Below, piece after piece: positions 5,655 to 11,941 of a stretch of DNA of 11,941 nt. The stretch is from Arenibacter sp965652575 (GTDB taxonomy: Bacteria; Bacteroidota; Bacteroidia; Flavobacteriales; Flavobacteriaceae), in assembly GCA_965652575.1 (NCBI GenBank), contig CBFGWQ010000120.1, forward strand, positions 1 to 11,941, written 5' to 3'. The position numbers and the translations under genes were made by a program. The notes below the pieces were generated by a model. It was not told where the DNA came from. It made no database searches and was given only the letters and a program-made list of their open reading frames with translations. Every line of letters starts with the position of its first letter. Position 1 is the stretch's first letter.

Positions 5655-7859
5655 CTAGGACTTATAGAACTTAATCGATTTTGACCCTTCCAGATCTGCC
5701 AATGTCAACACATAAAGGCCGGGTGTTAGATCGGCAATATAAATCTGCTTCTGCTCCGCCCTACCCGATTTTACTACGGTACCATTAAGGGCAACTATCT
5801 TGTACATGGCATCTTCCGGGACATTGCCGGTAACGGTCATTGAAGTCTGCACCGGATTGGGAAATATGGAAAACTGTACTTCCAAAGTCAAGGTTTCATA
5901 ATCCGTATCATCCAAAAGTTCGGTTTCGCTTCCCTTAAACGTAAATTTATACTCATCACTGTATTCGGAACTTATATTTTCGGAACAAAATGTCTTCATT
6001 CTAAGACTGTAATCCGTTCCTTCAACTAAATTGTTTAAGCCAATAAAGTTATCGAAGGTTGTTTCCACCGTCCATTCGCTATCCGCTTCCGTTTTATATT
6101 CAATTTGGAAAAGTGCGTCCGTATTAGCGGTCCATTCCAGCCTTACCCCGGTTTCATTGGAAGCGGTAAGGGCAATATCTTCAGGGGTAACAAGTACACA
6201 ATCGGTAAGGGCAATTCCTGTAACAATGATGGAAAAATGCTGTGGCCCTTGATCGAGCGTGTTTTTATGGGTTACCGTAATGGTATAATCGCCCATGGCA
6301 TTTAATATATCAATTTTTTCAAAGGGATCCACCCTATTGTCTCCGTTAACAGCTGGAGCATCTGCCTGGACTGGATTAAGTTTCCATGGCAGAAAGGTGT
6401 GTCCGTCCTTGGTGATCCGGATATCCAAATCATTGACCAAGGCCGCCGACATATCGTTTAAAGTTCCTGAATTGACGGTTCCCGTAGCGGGATCTGTCCA
6501 AGAAATGGAGGCAGATAAAGGTGTTGTTCCATTTGCCACGACCTTATAGGTTTTGGTTTCGCCTTCTGCAAGCGTTTCTTCCAAAATCATGGAGGAGAAT
6601 GCCTTGTTTGCTATTACCTCAACAGCCGATTTTGAATTAATAACCCCCCATCCCATTTTATAATCTGGACCCGGGGCATCAACATCGTCTGCAGTATGCA
6701 GTACCAATCCCTTTAAAGTGGCCGCCCTCATAAAACTATCTTCCATTTGCTCATAATATTCCTGGATCAAAAGCATGGATCCGGTTACCCCCGGTGTAGC
6801 TACCGATGTTCCATTAGCGGTCTCGTACTTATTGTCGTTCGCAATGCCCGTTGTATAAATATTGGTGCCATAAGCCGCAATATCCGGCTTAATACGCCCA
6901 TCATCAACAGGTCCAAAACTGGAATAGGAAGTGACCGATGCCCTTAACAATTGCCCTTGCCCATTGGTCTCTATATCTGCCGCAGCAACGGTAACCCCAT
7001 TTTTAGAGGTTGCAAATCCCAACATCAAATCAAAACCCTTGGAAGCCGAACCAAAAATAGGAGCCTCATTATCCTTGCTCTTTTGGGAATTCCCTGCTGC
7101 GGTCACCATTAAATAATAGGGTGCATTATACATAATTTTATCCCAATCCCTGGACACCTGGATATAGGATCCAAAATACCAATCGGGGACACGATCCGAC
7201 ATAATTCCGTAGGAATGGTTGGATAACAACAAGCCATTGGCCGCCATTTCCGCGACTTCAATTTTATCCCTTTTCCAATCATTTGAAACGGCCTTTGCCT
7301 TATAGGCCACTCCTTTCGACCTTTTATCCAATCCTTCCGCAACTAAAATCCCGGTAACCCTTGTGGCATGGGAATCCACAATTTCACTCTGGTCCAAAGT
7401 CGATACCCTATTGCCAAATTCTTTGTGGTTTGTTAAAACGGCTCCCGCATCCCATACCCCTACCAACATGTTCTCCCCGTTTATTCCCAGATCCAATAAT
7501 CCATCATCATGCAAGGTATTGGCCCTCGTAGCGGTATTCAGTTCTGTACTAAAGGTACTGTAATAAAGAGGGGTACCATCATCGCCAATGGAAGTAAGCT
7601 CACTAAAATTTCCGTCTACCGATCGTTCCGTCAATTTCCAACCATTGGCCTTCGCAGCCAGCAACAAGGCATTGTTCTCCTTGTCAAAATTCTTTTTAAG
7701 GTCATTGGTAAACACGCCTAATTTTGAACTGCGGTACTTATCCTTGATCATATGGATTTGTTTCTCAGTCTGTGCAAACGAGCCATAAGTAACAAGGCAA
7801 AAAGCTACTGGAAGCAATCTTTTACCAATCTTTAACAAAGTAGGGTTTGCGTAGGCCAT
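5655..7859 (-). CDS. Secreted S8 subtilisin-like serine protease with T9SS sorting domain
   Basis: This 734-residue precursor is a KP-43-like subtilase. Residues 1-30 form a signal peptide (KIGKRLLPVAF core, ending near SFAQ). The catalytic triad is D137 (VGVWDAG), H164 (DSHATRVTG) and S352 (GTSVATP), with the oxyanion Asn at N257 (VTAAGNS). The histidine motif reads HATR rather than the textbook HGTH. The segment SNHSYG (213-218) is also typical of the subgroup. A beta-rich domain of the KP-43 C-terminal type covers about 420-548 and a fibronectin type III-like domain about 553-642. A T9SS type A sorting domain begins at SIFPNPV (664-670) and ends at FYKS. The sorting domain implies export to the periplasm by Sec, then across the outer membrane by the PorSS/T9SS machinery, with tail cleavage. 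Residues 31-120 may be a pro-region. It probably degrades extracellular protein. A -7 box lies upstream. Confidence 0.96.
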   Translation of the reverse strand: MAYANPTLLKIGKRLLPVAFCLVTYGSFAQTEKQIHMIKDKYRSSKLGVFTNDLKKNFDKENNALLLAAKANGWKLTERSVDGNFSELTSIGDDGTPLYYSTFSTELNTATRANTLHDDGLLDLGINGENMLVGVWDAGAVLTNHKEFGNRVSTLDQSEIVDSHATRVTGILVAEGLDKRSKGVAYKAKAVSNDWKRDKIEVAEMAANGLLLSNHSYGIMSDRVPDWYFGSYIQVSRDWDKIMYNAPYYLMVTAAGNSQKSKDNEAPIFGSASKGFDLMLGFATSKNGVTVAAADIETNGQGQLLRASVTSYSSFGPVDDGRIKPDIAAYGTNIYTTGIANDNKYETANGTSVATPGVTGSMLLIQEYYEQMEDSFMRAATLKGLVLHTADDVDAPGPDYKMGWGVINSKSAVEVIANKAFSSMILEETLAEGETKTYKVVANGTTPLSASISWTDPATGTVNSGTLNDMSAALVNDLDIRITKDGHTFLPWKLNPVQADAPAVNGDNRVDPFEKIDILNAMGDYTITVTHKNTLDQGPQHFSIIVTGIALTDCVLVTPEDIALTASNETGVRLEWTANTDALFQIEYKTEADSEWTVETTFDNFIGLNNLVEGTDYSLRMKTFCSENISSEYSDEYKFTFKGSETELLDDTDYETLTLEVQFSIFPNPVQTSMTVTGNVPEDAMYKIVALNGTVVKSGRAEQKQIYIADLTPGLYVLTLADLEGSKSIKFYKS

Positions 7860-7887
7860 GATAAAGTTTATAGTAAGATTCGTATTA

Positions 7888-7895
7888 CAAATATA
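7888..7895 (-). promoter_or_regulatory. Candidate -7 promoter element of the S8 protease gene
   Basis: Read on the - strand this is TATATTTG, an exact TAnnTTTG match, ending 28 bases before the protease ATG. I found no convincing TTTG -33 element at the usual distance, so the promoter may be weak or activator-dependent. Confidence 0.45.
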
Positions 7896-8009
7896 CTATA
7901 ACAGACAAATATCATCGATTAACGACCCTTTTTATTCGTTGAAACGCACTATTATGTTGTGAACCGTCAAAAAATCGACATGAATGGTTCCTTATGCGGA
8001 AAGAAAAGT

Positions 8010-8984
8010 TTAGCTATTGAACTTAAATTGTACGTACACCGGAAAATGATCGCTAAAACCTCCCATATATCGGCTTCCTACATAGGTCCTACGCGGATTG
8101 CCTTTATACTTTCCTTTGTATTCCACGAGAAAGGCCTCATCAAAAATATTGGCCTCGGCAAAACTGTGGGTGCCCCTTTCGTAATTAAGAAAATTATGGG
8201 ATACGATAATTTGATCAAAAAGATTCCAAGACCTTTTATAATAGGCACTTCCACGATAAGGAGATTTTAATTTCTCCATAGGGTTATACAAACTATTCCT
8301 GCCCATCAAGGTCTGGAGACTGGCAGATGAGGGACCGTCATTAAAGTCGCCCATTACTATATAATTGGGGTTTTCAAAACTCTGCTCCAGCTGTTCCATA
8401 TAATCAATAATGGTTCTTGCTGCTGCAATACGCTTATAATCGGTTTCTACCCCTCCATTTCTTCTGGAAGGCCAATGGTTTACAAAAATATGGACCTCCT
8501 CACTATTTAGAACCCCGTTTATATACAAAATATCCCTGGTAGTATCGCGTTGGCCATTATCATTTTGTATCATCAAAGGAATGGCCTCCGATCCCAACAC
8601 TTGAAAATTATCCTTGTTATATAACAGGGCGTTATCTATTCCCCTCTCATCCGGGGAATTGTGGTGTACATAATCATAATTGTATCCGCTTAGGGGATCT
8701 GTTGACAACAGGTCCTGAACTACCTTTCCATTCTCAACTTCGGCAACACCGACCAGGACCGGAGGAAACCCTGCAGATTCCCGACCAATTTGGCTTATGG
8801 TCCTGGCCAGTTTTGACAACTTATTTTGATAGCGGACAGGGGTCCACTTTTTAGATCCATTGGGGGTAAAATCACTATCCAACGTATTGTGGTCCTTTTT
8901 GGCATCGAATAGGTTTTCTAGATTATAAAAAGCTACCGTATGTAGGAAATTGATCGATTTTTTCTTAAAAAATGAAAATTTCAT
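8010..8984 (-). CDS. Endonuclease/exonuclease/phosphatase family protein
   Basis: The 324-residue protein has the DNase I/exonuclease III-like metal-dependent phosphoesterase fold. Its motifs occur in order: FYNLENLF with N21 and E23; GVAEVEN with E82; GIDNALL (115-121); VNHWPSRR with N169 and H170; GDFND with D213, N215 and D216; FDQII (256-260); and the terminal SDH with D312 and H313, the catalytic Asp-His pair. All metal and catalytic positions of the family are present, so it should be active. The substrate could be DNA, RNA or another phosphodiester and cannot be told from sequence. The N-terminus MKFSFFKKKSINFLHTVAF is not a clear signal peptide, so it is read as cytoplasmic, although some relatives are exported. 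It lies 150 bp upstream of the protease gene on the same strand and diverges from hflX across 77 bp. No exact TAnnTTTG box was found before its start. Confidence 0.93.
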   Translation of the reverse strand: MKFSFFKKKSINFLHTVAFYNLENLFDAKKDHNTLDSDFTPNGSKKWTPVRYQNKLSKLARTISQIGRESAGFPPVLVGVAEVENGKVVQDLLSTDPLSGYNYDYVHHNSPDERGIDNALLYNKDNFQVLGSEAIPLMIQNDNGQRDTTRDILYINGVLNSEEVHIFVNHWPSRRNGGVETDYKRIAAARTIIDYMEQLEQSFENPNYIVMGDFNDGPSSASLQTLMGRNSLYNPMEKLKSPYRGSAYYKRSWNLFDQIIVSHNFLNYERGTHSFAEANIFDEAFLVEYKGKYKGNPRRTYVGSRYMGGFSDHFPVYVQFKFNS

Positions 8985-9037
8985 CCAAAATATTTAATCG
9001 ATTGCCAAATTACGAAAAACCCTTGGTAAGTATTGAC

Positions 9038-9045
9038 TAGATTTG
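9038..9045 (+). promoter_or_regulatory. Candidate -7 promoter element of hflX
   Basis: TAGATTTG matches TAnnTTTG exactly and ends 16 bases before the hflX ATG, which would give a very short leader of about 8-12 bases. No good -33 element is seen at the expected distance; TTG at 9023-9025 is too close. The site lies in the 77-bp divergent gap shared with the endonuclease-family gene. Confidence 0.4.
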
Positions 9046-9061
9046 TACTATAAATAAATAT

Positions 9062-10273
9062 ATGCTAGAGAAAAAGACCATAGAATATGAAAAGGCGGTA
9101 CTCATAGGGGTAATGAACAAGGACCAAAATGAGGAAAAGGTAAAGGAATATTTAGATGAGCTGGAATTTCTTACCTATACGGCAGGGGGAGAGGTATGTA
9201 AGCGTTTTGTACAACGAATAGACCTGCCCAACCCTAAAACCTATATTGGGAGCGGAAAAATGTTGGAAGTGGAGGCCTATGTTAAGGACAATGATATTGG
9301 ATCCGTAATTTTTGATGATGAGCTTAGCCCGGGACAACAGCGAAACATTGAAAGGCAATTGAAATGTAAAATCCTGGACCGTACCAGTTTAATCCTGGAT
9401 ATTTTTGCCCAAAGGGCACAGACCAGTTATGCGCGGACCCAAGTGGAACTGGCCCAATACGAATATTTGCTCCCTAGACTTACCGGCCTTTGGACCCACT
9501 TGGAACGACAAAAAGGGGGTATTGGAATGCGCGGACCCGGTGAAACGGAGATAGAAACCGATAGACGTATTGTCCGTGATCGAATTTCCCTCCTTAAGAA
9601 AAAGTTATTGAAGGTAGATAAACAAATGGAAACACAAAGGGGCAACCGTGGGGCCCTTGTTCGGGTAGCCTTGGTAGGGTATACCAATGTTGGCAAATCC
9701 ACACTGATGAACGTTATTAGCAAAAGTGATGTGTTTGCCGAAAACAAACTGTTCGCCACCTTGGATACCACGGTCCGGAAAGTGGTGATAGGCAACCTTC
9801 CCTTTTTATTGAGCGATACGGTGGGATTCATTAGAAAACTGCCCACACAATTGGTGGAAAGTTTTAAAAGCACTTTGGATGAAGTGCGCGAAGCGGATCT
9901 GTTATTACATGTCGTTGATATTTCCCATCCCAATTTTGAAGAGCATATAGATTCGGTAAACCAAATTCTTACCGAAATAAAAAGTTCGGATAAAAAGACC
10001 ATCATGGTCTTTAACAAGATAGATCAATACGAACACAAGACTATAGACGATGATGATCTAATTACGGAAAAAACCAATAAACACTTCACTATTGAAGAAT
10101 GGAAGAATACCTGGATGCGACGCGTTGGCGATAGGGCCCTGTTCATTTCGGCCCTGAACAAGGAAAATCTGGAAGAGTTCAAAAAACGTGTTTATGATGA
10201 GGTGCGGGACATACACATTACCCGATTCCCATACAACAACTTTCTATATCCGGAACATTTGGATGAGTATTAA
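9062..10273 (+). CDS. hflX: GTPase HflX, ribosome-associated
   Basis: HflX is a translation-factor-like GTPase that binds the 50S subunit and can split stalled or heat-damaged ribosomes. The 403-residue protein shows an N-terminal HflX domain (about 1-140), with YIGSGK at 61-66 and ILDRTSLILDIFAQRA at 104-119. A glycine-rich linker GGIGMRGPGETEIETDRR (152-169) and a helical segment lead into the G domain. The G motifs are complete: G1 GYTNVGKS (206-213), switch I TLDTT (233-237), G3 DTVG (252-255), G4 NKID (318-321) and G5 SAL (363-365). An acidic insertion after G4 (residues 322-355, including FTIEEWKNTW) sets it apart from the E. coli protein and seems to be a Bacteroidota trait from memory. 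No hfq, hflK or hflC gene is adjacent, unlike in E. coli. It ends at a terminator shared with the DUF3078 gene. Confidence 0.97.
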   Translation: MLEKKTIEYEKAVLIGVMNKDQNEEKVKEYLDELEFLTYTAGGEVCKRFVQRIDLPNPKTYIGSGKMLEVEAYVKDNDIGSVIFDDELSPGQQRNIERQLKCKILDRTSLILDIFAQRAQTSYARTQVELAQYEYLLPRLTGLWTHLERQKGGIGMRGPGETEIETDRRIVRDRISLLKKKLLKVDKQMETQRGNRGALVRVALVGYTNVGKSTLMNVISKSDVFAENKLFATLDTTVRKVVIGNLPFLLSDTVGFIRKLPTQLVESFKSTLDEVREADLLLHVVDISHPNFEEHIDSVNQILTEIKSSDKKTIMVFNKIDQYEHKTIDDDDLITEKTNKHFTIEEWKNTWMRRVGDRALFISALNKENLEEFKKRVYDEVRDIHITRFPYNNFLYPEHLDEY

Positions 10274-10281
10274 GAATACAA

Positions 10282-10304
10282 AAAGGCCCTTGTGTAGGGC
10301 CTTT
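10282..10304. terminator. Bidirectional intrinsic terminator between hflX and the DUF3078 gene
   Basis: AAAGGCCCT (10282-10290) and AGGGCCTTT (10296-10304) form a perfect 9-bp stem around a TGTGT loop, 8 bases after the hflX stop. On the + strand the stem ends in TTT. On the - strand the T-run is longer (TTTTT then G), so termination of the DUF3078 transcript may be the stronger activity. Confidence 0.85.
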
Positions 10305-10333
10305 GGTATATAAAATTTTATCGATTTGGGTAT

Positions 10334-11266
10334 TTAGAACGAATAGTTCAATCCCAACAGCCAATAGGTCTGCAGATCGTTGTCTATGGAATCGAAAGTA
10401 GGTGTAGGATCCCCCACGTCAAGATGGTCAATGGCATAGCTCAAGGCTTCCTGCTTGTTGTTTCTTAAGCCAAATTCAAAACCTAGGCCGATCCCCTTCC
10501 ATAAGGTATATCCAAAGGAATTGATCCAGGTCCAGTTGGAATAATCCGCGCTTTTATAACTTTGAAACATGGACAAATTGGTCTTAAAATTAACCTTGCC
10601 CAGTTTTCTGGTATAATCCGCCACAATTTTAGCTCCCAAGGAAGATTCGAAAACGGTATCCTCATTGCTAAAAACAAAGTTATAGTTCAACGGATGGATA
10701 ACTACCACAAGATCTGTAATCGGGGTCCAGGTTGCCCCAACCCCCAAATCCAAATACCCGGGGTCGTTAAAATTATCAATAATTGTTGTCCTGTATTCCC
10801 CTAAGGTAGAAATAGCGAATTTATCGCTAAGTTTCTGGCCATACAATGAGGTAATATTAAAAACATCCGTAGCCGAACGAAAACTATCATCGTCGGTATC
10901 AATATCCTTATCATCAATTTTTACCCAGCCAAGGTTGATGTTCAACGAATTTCTCCAGAAAAATTTTGGCCGGTTCAGATTGGCGAAGGCATTGGTGGTA
11001 ATTCCAATATTCCCTGCACTGGAATTGGGAGCGTCCTTGGAATACCAATTGTTAAATCCGGAAAGACTGGTCCCAATAGTTCCAAAAGCACCTATTTTCC
11101 AACCGGGAATGGCATCTATTTTCCCCTGTATGGCGTCTACCCTTCCTTGAATGGCAGAAATGGAATCCTGCTTACTGGCTTTCTCGGCCTTTAATTCTTC
11201 AAGACTTTGGGCAACGGTAATGTTCATAGCCAACAACGCGACTATTCCTAAAACAATTTTCTTCAT
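10334..11266 (-). CDS. DUF3078 outer-membrane beta-barrel protein
   Basis: The 310-residue protein matches the DUF3078 family of Bacteroidota; its function is unknown. Residues 1-20 are a signal peptide (MKKIVLGIVALLAMNITVAQ). Next comes a short charged helix (21-57) with heptad-spaced repeats (DAIQGKI, then DAIPGWK), a probable coiled coil. From about residue 57 the chain is alternating, aromatic-rich beta strands, including WKIGAFGTIG, FFWRNSLNINLGW, YLDLGVGATW, LNYNFVFS and GLGFEFGLRNN. It ends in LLGLNYSF; a terminal phenylalanine is the usual assembly signal for outer-membrane barrels. I infer a barrel with a periplasmic or surface N-terminal coiled coil. It lies 72 bp downstream of the DUF2480 gene on the same strand, but a hairpin and a -7 box between them suggest it can be transcribed separately. 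It ends at the bidirectional terminator shared with hflX. Confidence 0.9.
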   Translation of the reverse strand: MKKIVLGIVALLAMNITVAQSLEELKAEKASKQDSISAIQGRVDAIQGKIDAIPGWKIGAFGTIGTSLSGFNNWYSKDAPNSSAGNIGITTNAFANLNRPKFFWRNSLNINLGWVKIDDKDIDTDDDSFRSATDVFNITSLYGQKLSDKFAISTLGEYRTTIIDNFNDPGYLDLGVGATWTPITDLVVVIHPLNYNFVFSNEDTVFESSLGAKIVADYTRKLGKVNFKTNLSMFQSYKSADYSNWTWINSFGYTLWKGIGLGFEFGLRNNKQEALSYAIDHLDVGDPTPTFDSIDNDLQTYWLLGLNYSF

Positions 11267-11294
11267 TATAGTTAGTGTTTTATTTATTAATTGA

Positions 11295-11302
11295 CAAAAA
11301 TA
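11295..11302 (-). promoter_or_regulatory. Candidate -7 promoter element of the DUF3078 gene
   Basis: On the - strand this reads TATTTTTG, an exact TAnnTTTG match ending 28 bases before the DUF3078 ATG. The same spacing is seen before the S8 protease gene. No clear -33 TTTG is present at the expected distance. Confidence 0.45.
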
Positions 11303-11310
11303 AGGAAAGT

Positions 11311-11336
11311 GGCCAAAATTTCTAATCGAAATGGCC
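11311..11336 (-). terminator. Bulged hairpin just after the DUF2480 stop
   Basis: GGCC (11333-11336) pairs with GGCC (11311-11314) and GAAAT (11328-11332) with ATTTC (11318-11322), around a TAATC loop with an AAA bulge (11315-11317). On the - strand it begins two bases after the DUF2480 TAA and is followed by ACTTTCCTTATTTTTG, which is T-rich but interrupted. It may be a weak terminator or an attenuator that lowers read-through into the DUF3078 gene. Confidence 0.4.
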
Positions 11337-11338
11337 CA

Positions 11339-11842
11339 TTATTTGGACTTGAACAAGGGTACCGAAGAACAGGCCTCCCCGTACATTACACTTTTGGCTA
11401 CCGATTGAATCTTAGTGGTTGCCCATAAATAGGCATTGGCAGGAACAGGTTTGTTGGAACAACCTTTGATGATAACGGGCTTACCGGAAAATTCGGAAAC
11501 ATCCAAATTTTCCAATACGGACTGATAGAGCGAGGATTCCAACATCTCCAAATCCCCGATAATGATCTTCCGCGCATATGGCTGTAATTTAGTAGCAATA
11601 AGCATATACGCCCAGCCCGGTATAATGGCATCCGTAGAACAGCTTAATGCCACATAACAATCTTTGTATTGACTCCAATCACATTCATCCAATTGGGCCC
11701 TAAAATCCTTTTCCCTAAGAATTAACCCCTCGAACAGCCAATCCTTAATATCCAGAGCCACCCTGTTTCCCCTGGGATAATAATCCTCAAGATTAAAGGT
11801 TACCAATTTACTTTGGGAGACACGATTTATAATTTCAGACAT
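11339..11842 (-). CDS. DUF2480 family protein
   Basis: The 167-residue protein belongs to DUF2480, a Bacteroidota family of unknown function, and is of normal length. No signal peptide or membrane segment is visible, so it should be cytoplasmic. It contains five cysteines: C54, C62, C68 (VALSCSTD), C128 (IIKGCSNK) and C158 (GEACSS). Conserved-looking blocks are YYPRGNRVALDIKDWLFEG (21-39), CSTDAIIPGWAYML (68-81) and KPVIIKGCSNKPVP (121-134). From memory, DUF2480 genes often sit with suf iron-sulfur assembly genes and DUF3078 in flavobacteria. The cysteines would suit a link to iron-sulfur biology, but no CxxC-type cluster motif is present and this remains inference. The DUF3078 gene follows 72 bp downstream. 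The 99 bp upstream to the window edge show no exact TAnnTTTG box, so its promoter or operon head may lie outside. Confidence 0.88.
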   Translation of the reverse strand: MSEIINRVSQSKLVTFNLEDYYPRGNRVALDIKDWLFEGLILREKDFRAQLDECDWSQYKDCYVALSCSTDAIIPGWAYMLIATKLQPYARKIIIGDLEMLESSLYQSVLENLDVSEFSGKPVIIKGCSNKPVPANAYLWATTKIQSVAKSVMYGEACSSVPLFKSK

Positions 11843-11941
11843 ATTTTATTATTGTAACAATGGGTTAATGTACAATTCATCAATATAACAATATACCTAT
11901 TTGAAAATGTGGCTATTTAATGATTCTGCCCACTGCGCAAA

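Noticed and set aside
7959..8270. + strand open frame of 103 codons before and over the end of the EEP-family gene
   Set aside because: Most of it is antisense to the conserved C-terminal SDH-containing region; no domain or promoter supports it.
4927..8984. Exonuclease, secreted protease and EEP-fold phosphoesterase read as an anti-phage nuclease-protease system
   Set aside because: The genes are on opposite strands with separate promoters. The protease is exported by T9SS, and there is no sensor, NTPase or mobile-element context.
9427..10017. Reverse-strand open frame of 196 codons inside hflX
   Set aside because: It is antisense to the HflX G domain, has a serine/arginine/threonine-rich translation typical of shadows, and shows no family motif.
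11897..11941. Open frame on the - strand from the right edge (FAQWAESLNSHIFK then stop), possibly the end of an upstream gene
   Set aside because: Fourteen codons are too few to tell a real C-terminus from chance, and I do not recognise the residues.

Overview
The window looks like chromosomal DNA from a marine-type member of the Flavobacteriaceae (Bacteroidota). The evidence is an S8 protease with a C-terminal type IX secretion sorting domain, DUF3078 and DUF2480 proteins of the type found in this family, -7 boxes matching the Bacteroidota pattern TAnnTTTG, weak or absent Shine-Dalgarno sequences, and A+T-rich codon use. I see no insertion sequence, phage gene, tRNA, rRNA or CRISPR array. 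Base and codon composition look uniform by eye. Most of the content is conserved core or shell genome.

Left part, + strand (15-4619): hemB (zinc-independent porphobilinogen synthase), an exported DinB-fold protein, an exported serine hydrolase of the beta-lactamase class, a CNNM/CBS membrane protein related to CorB/HlyC, and ogt (O6-alkylguanine-DNA repair). The CNNM gene and ogt abut with no spacer and are probably translationally coupled. A 307-bp gap follows (4620-4926). It holds a terminator-like hairpin, several inverted repeats, a 10-bp direct repeat and a candidate promoter. It ends at a DEDDy 3'-5' exonuclease gene related to the DNA polymerase B proofreading domain (4927-5640).

Middle part, - strand (5655-8984): a secreted KP-43-like subtilase with a T9SS tail converges on the exonuclease gene with only 14 bp between them. 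Upstream of it lies an endonuclease/exonuclease/phosphatase-fold protein. That gene diverges from hflX (9062-10273, +), a ribosome-associated GTPase, across a 77-bp gap.

Right part: hflX converges on a DUF3078 outer-membrane protein gene, with a perfect 9-bp-stem bidirectional terminator between them. A DUF2480 gene lies upstream of DUF3078. From memory, this pair often sits at the end of the suf iron-sulfur assembly cluster in flavobacteria, so suf genes may lie just beyond the right edge; nothing in the window proves it.

I found no clear new multi-gene system. The items most worth a second look are a clamp-binding-like QQTLF tail on Ogt, the stand-alone serine hydrolase with an altered second motif (YSG), the structured 4620-4926 gap, the 15-bp palindrome before the serine hydrolase gene, and the bulged hairpin between DUF2480 and DUF3078.
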